A stretch of 64,000 nt of DNA from Phoenix dactylifera. Taxonomy: Eukaryota; Streptophyta; Magnoliopsida; Arecales; Arecaceae. The notes beneath the pieces were generated by a model. It saw only the letters and a program-made list of their open reading frames with translations. It did not search any database and was not told the DNA's origin. This document shows positions 60,200 to 64,000 of the stretch, piece by piece; position 1 is the stretch's first letter, and the number at the start of each line of letters is the position of its first letter. Location of the stretch: NCBI RefSeq assembly GCF_009389715.1, contig NC_052399.1:17425646-17489645 (forward strand), in the 5' to 3' direction. A program made the position numbers and the translations under genes.

Positions 60200-61597
60200 G
60201 GAAACTCCATGCTTCATTGACGATTCCTAAGGACTGCAATATGACTGTGTAATAGGTTAGCAAAAGCTGGCCAGGTCATTGGATTTGATATAGTTTGGGA
60301 TTCAGGATTTTGATGCGAACTTGATCATATTTTGGCCGCCAATGTGGCGAGTTTTGGTGCATGTTTTTAGCCTTTTGTGACCTGTTTTCACTTCGCACTT
60401 AATCAAAAGAAAGGTAAAACCACGAACTCCTGCTCCTCTGAGCAATGTCGATTGGCATCCATGGTGGTTGCACGAGTGAAGGATAAAGATTGGGACAGAT
60501 TACTTACTAGGCGGCAGCTAGATATTTATACTGGCTGTTACGACTGCAGTAATCACACTAAAATGGGTTGGGTCTGGGGCAGGCATGTCCAGGCATTATA
60601 AGGCCCAAAACTTGGCTAAAAGATTACAATATCCAGGCCGTGGACCAGCCAATATGCATGCCATGCTAAAGAACGAATGCTTCCAAGGCCTAGGCCCAGA
60701 GGAGTTTGCCTCTTCCTAAGTTGCAGCTTTACGCTGCAGGAATAAGCTTTGGCGAGCTAGGCTAGAGTCTGAGCAAACGACCTTCTCGAGGTCAAAAACA
60801 GTAGACCTTAAAAATAAAATTTGGTGCCGGAAACAACTCGACAAATATTGGTATTACAGGTCGGATTTTGGACAGATTCCGCCGACAAGAACAATGCTCG
60901 TACACAATAAGGTACCCAGGTTTGGTATCAGGTTGGATTTTACTTAGTGATGGATCCACATTGTGTTGTATTCTGGTCATTACATTAGCATTTTATATTC
61001 CAACATCCAATAACTTCGAATTGTGAAGATTTTGTGATTTCCACCTGAGAAAAGGAGGATGACTACGGAATCTACACATATTCCACAAACTTGCTCCCTA
61101 AATTTGATTTCCTTTTATTTATATTCAATAACAAATATCTAAAACAAATTGAGCTGCAAATTGCAAATATTGTCAAATATATACGTTTAGTATTATCCAT
61201 CACTCGATCATTTCTCATATCATAATCACTGGATAAGCTCCGCCCTAGCAATCATCGGTCCCTGGACTGGAGTTCATCTAAAGAACCCTGACATATGGTT
61301 TTCTGGGAAGTTAATTTAGCGAGGTCCTTTGTCGTATACCAAGCTGGCCTAAGAATGCATGTACACATTAATTCCTTAAAGAGAGCAAGGTGCTTGTCTT
61401 TTACTTGCAAGCTCTTCGAAAAATCAGCCCACTTAGAAGTCTGAAGCAGTTAACTAAGAGGATAATTTTATGGCATCGAGTGGAAGATACGCTACGGAGC
61501 TTCAAGGCAACTTCCATAAATCCACTAGTGTCTCACCAGCATTCTCTGTACGTAGCATCAGCTGGTTTTTTGGTGGCCTGGTCTCGCGTCTCCCATT

Positions 61598-63376
61598 ATG
61601 GGTCGCTCTGTGTCTATTATTTCGCTCCTTGTGGTTAGTTAGCAATTAATGCATCATCTACTACCTTATCATCTGGTAGATACCGCCATGCATGAAACCG
61701 AAGCTAACAGAAGTTACTTTGAATTTGTTGCAGCTCGTTGCGGCATCAGTTGGCCATGCAACTTTGCCTGCTGAGATTTACTGGAAGAAAGTTTTGCCCA
61801 ATACTCCGATGCCAAAGGTCATCAAGGCACAGCTACATCCAGGTCTCTCATTCCCACCGCCACCCCCACACCCTGGAAGAAAAAAACTATTGCTTCTACT
61901 GCTATCATAATTATTATTACTATTCAACTTCATTGAAAGGCATATCAGATCGAGCAGAAAATTTCGCCAACTTAACTAGATATGTAGCAGAATTTGATAG
62001 GTGATACTACGTACTAGACTTGCACAGCCATAAGAAAAAAAATTATCACATATCTTAATTATAAGAATTTTCTAGAATTAGGATTGTAGAGGGATATGCA
62101 CGCAATTGTAAAAACAAGAAATCTTACACACAAAAAAAAAAGACACGTAGTGAGAAATTTGCTGCCTAATGTTACCAAGCAGCAGTAAAATTACATGTCA
62201 GCTAGCTATGTATATACCGTTATTTTAGCTACAGGGCACTTAGAATTTTGACCATTGTACGGATGAAGCACATCTGTCGTGCCCAATAAAATAGGCTAAC
62301 CTTGATCAAAGAAGCAGAGTTTGTAAAAGATCTGCATGTCTGCCACACACACAGAGGAAGGAAGAAAGGAAGTAGTTGGCTTCCTGGTACTTCCGGAAGA
62401 AAATCAATGATTTTTCTTTTAAAATAAAGTCCCCAACAACAGTCATTATATGTGATCCCCAACACACAGGAATTTTTTTAGTATTAAAATAAGAAACGTT
62501 TTTCTCTTGAACTCTCGTCCTGGACTGGTCATATGAAAAAGAAACTATTTCTATATATGTTTTCACGAAAAGAAAAAAAAGTGCTAAAGGAAATGCTAGT
62601 TGTTTATTATCGCCAAAATGGTATTTACAGACATAAAGGGAGGCCGCCCGAGGGTCAACCGGCCATACTATCCTTTATATTACTCCGTCGCCTCGGAGAT
62701 TCAGTTCCCCAGCGACCCCGCGCTCTTCTTCCTGAAGAAGGACTTGCATCCCGGTTCTGAGATGAATCCGGGCCTAAGCTTCGTCAGCACCATCTCCGGC
62801 GCCGCCTTCCTTTCTCGTGCTGAAGTCGACACCATACCTTTCTCCTCCGACAAGCTTTCTGAGATACTACACCGCCTGAATGTTCTTCCCGGTTCCGAGT
62901 TAGCCAAGGAAGTAAACAAAACGCTCAGCGACTGCGAGGCGGCTGCCTCGGAGGGAGAGCACAAGTTCTGCGCCACCTCGCTGGAATCTATGGTCGACTT
63001 TGCGACCTCCAAGCTAGAGACGCATGACCTCCAGGTCTCGGCGACCACGGTGCGTGGAAACCAGGAGACTGCACCGAAGCAAAGGTATAAAGTTGCACCC
63101 TCGGGCGTGCAAAAGGCTCCGGGCGCCAAGTTGGTGGCCTGCCACCCCGAGGCCTACCCACACGCCGTGTATTATTGCCACTTGACCCGGGCTACCAAAG
63201 CCTTTGTCGTCACGCTGGTAGGGGAGGATGGGACGACCGTGGAGGCGGTGGCCGCATGCCACAGTGACACATCCAAATGGAGGTCCGTGTTCTTCAAGGT
63301 GCTTGGCGTGAAGCCTGGAACTCCCATCTGCCACTTCCTTCCACAAGACCACCTCGTCTGGAGTCCCGTTCACTAG
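61598..63376 (+). CDS. BURP-domain secreted protein, copy 3 (intact, same product as copy 1)
   Basis: Exons 61598-61633, 61734-61842 and 62631-63376 encode 296 residues identical to copy 1: signal peptide, 'LPAEIYWKKVLP' segment and complete BURP domain with all four CH pairs and the final Trp. Only two synonymous differences are seen in the coding sequence, in a Tyr codon and an Asp codon near residues 228 and 248. The intron sequences differ at a few sites. It is either a very recent duplicate or an assembly copy of the same locus. If real, it doubles the dosage of one BURP protein. Confidence 0.88.
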
Positions 63377-64000
63377 GGTGCGCTGCACTACGTACTTGTT
63401 AGTAGCGTTTGCACTACTTGTTAGTAGCGTTTGCTCTACTACGTGGGATATTTATCTGTTGTCATTGCATTGAAGCTAGTATCATGAACGTTATATATAT
63501 ATGCTATATATCCACATGGTTTTAATTCATAGGGAAGATAATTGCGTGGACATGTAATTGCAACATATTAGTAATTATATCGATCATTTCGCACCCTCGT
63601 TAAAATAAATGCACCATATTATTTCTATTCTGAAAACTCAAGTATGAATAGACGTCCAATTGAAGTTTGTACGTACGTACATAGTGCAGTTTCTTAGTTG
63701 TACACGTCCCAGCCACATACGTGTTATTGGTGCATTGACGGACAGAACACTGCACTAGCTTACAAGGAGCCCTTACTGTTGCAGCAAGTTGCGCCCGGTG
63801 ATTATACTGATCTATAATGGATTTGGGTTGTATCTCTCGAGTGATCGTTCTTTTTTGGCCGCATCAACTGTTGAATTATATTTTGAACAAATCTCAGTGT
63901 ACTACAATCTTTTTTTTTTCTATCCATCTACATAGATTTTGAAGCGGTCGTTGTGCGATCCAATGGTTGATGTTGCAAAAGAAGATGAATCATTCTTTCG
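63377..64000. other. 3' flank of BURP copy 3
   Basis: This repeats the flank of copy 1 with a small local duplication right after the stop codon. The window ends before the place where copy 1 carries its AT-rich insertion. Confidence 0.7.

Larger units (their letters stand above)
60200..64000. repeat. Second copy of the 11.24-kb tandem unit (cut by window end)
   Basis: It is collinear with 48961-52734. The offset is 11239 at the start, 11240 after a 1-base insertion near 60299, and 11266 after a 26-base insertion just past the BURP stop codon (about 63390-63420). Confidence 0.9.

Overview
This looks like nuclear DNA from a commelinid monocot, possibly a palm. That is inferred from plant-specific gene families, GC-rich single-exon or few-exon genes in an AT-rich background, L1-type LINE fragments with the RNase H style common in monocots, and abundant LTR retrotransposon debris. 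I cannot name the species. About nine tenths of the window is intergenic or transposon-derived. I see no rRNA, CRISPR array or bacterial-type operon.

Left part (1-31 kb). An L1-type LINE fragment (0.8-2.9 kb) is followed by an OVATE family transcriptional co-repressor gene (3907-5010). A single-exon TIM17 gene (10571-11260) has a promoter rich in site II (TGGGCY) elements. A GC-rich palindromic element with 9-bp direct repeats (12.7-13.1 kb), a Ty3/gypsy remnant (22 kb) and two miniature LTR elements (TRIM) at 24.2 and 31 kb follow. From 13 to 31 kb I find no convincing protein gene.

Middle part (31-49 kb). A cluster of inverted repeats (31.7-35.7 kb) is interrupted by a solo LTR with a 5-bp target duplication. 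Next is a complete four-exon YUCCA flavin monooxygenase gene (36910-39947, auxin synthesis), with upstream ORFs in its putative leader and a tandem duplication in its last intron. A 1.6-kb gypsy LTR containing a 34-bp minisatellite lies at 42.2-43.9 kb. A LINE on the minus strand (45.0-46.7 kb) was later split by a 1026-bp hAT-like element with an 8-bp target duplication.

Right part (49-64 kb). This is a cluster of BURP-domain genes in different states. One is intact (50358-52136). One is a pseudogene (54838-57545) carrying a 323-bp LTR and two frameshifts. One diverged copy keeps only its first two exons (59194-59459) and is followed by a copia remnant. One is a near-identical second copy of the first (61598-63376). 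The last arises because an 11.24-kb unit beginning at 48961 restarts at 60200 with about 99.5% identity. The junction cuts a copia RNase H coding region. This is either a very recent tandem duplication or an assembly duplication. The BURP genes encode secreted proteins with the four-CH signature, and the two intact copies encode identical 296-residue products.

The genes do not form one pathway. OFP, YUCCA and TIM17 are unrelated neighbours. The most interesting material is the BURP array and the nested transposon structures around it. I found nothing I would call a new biological system.
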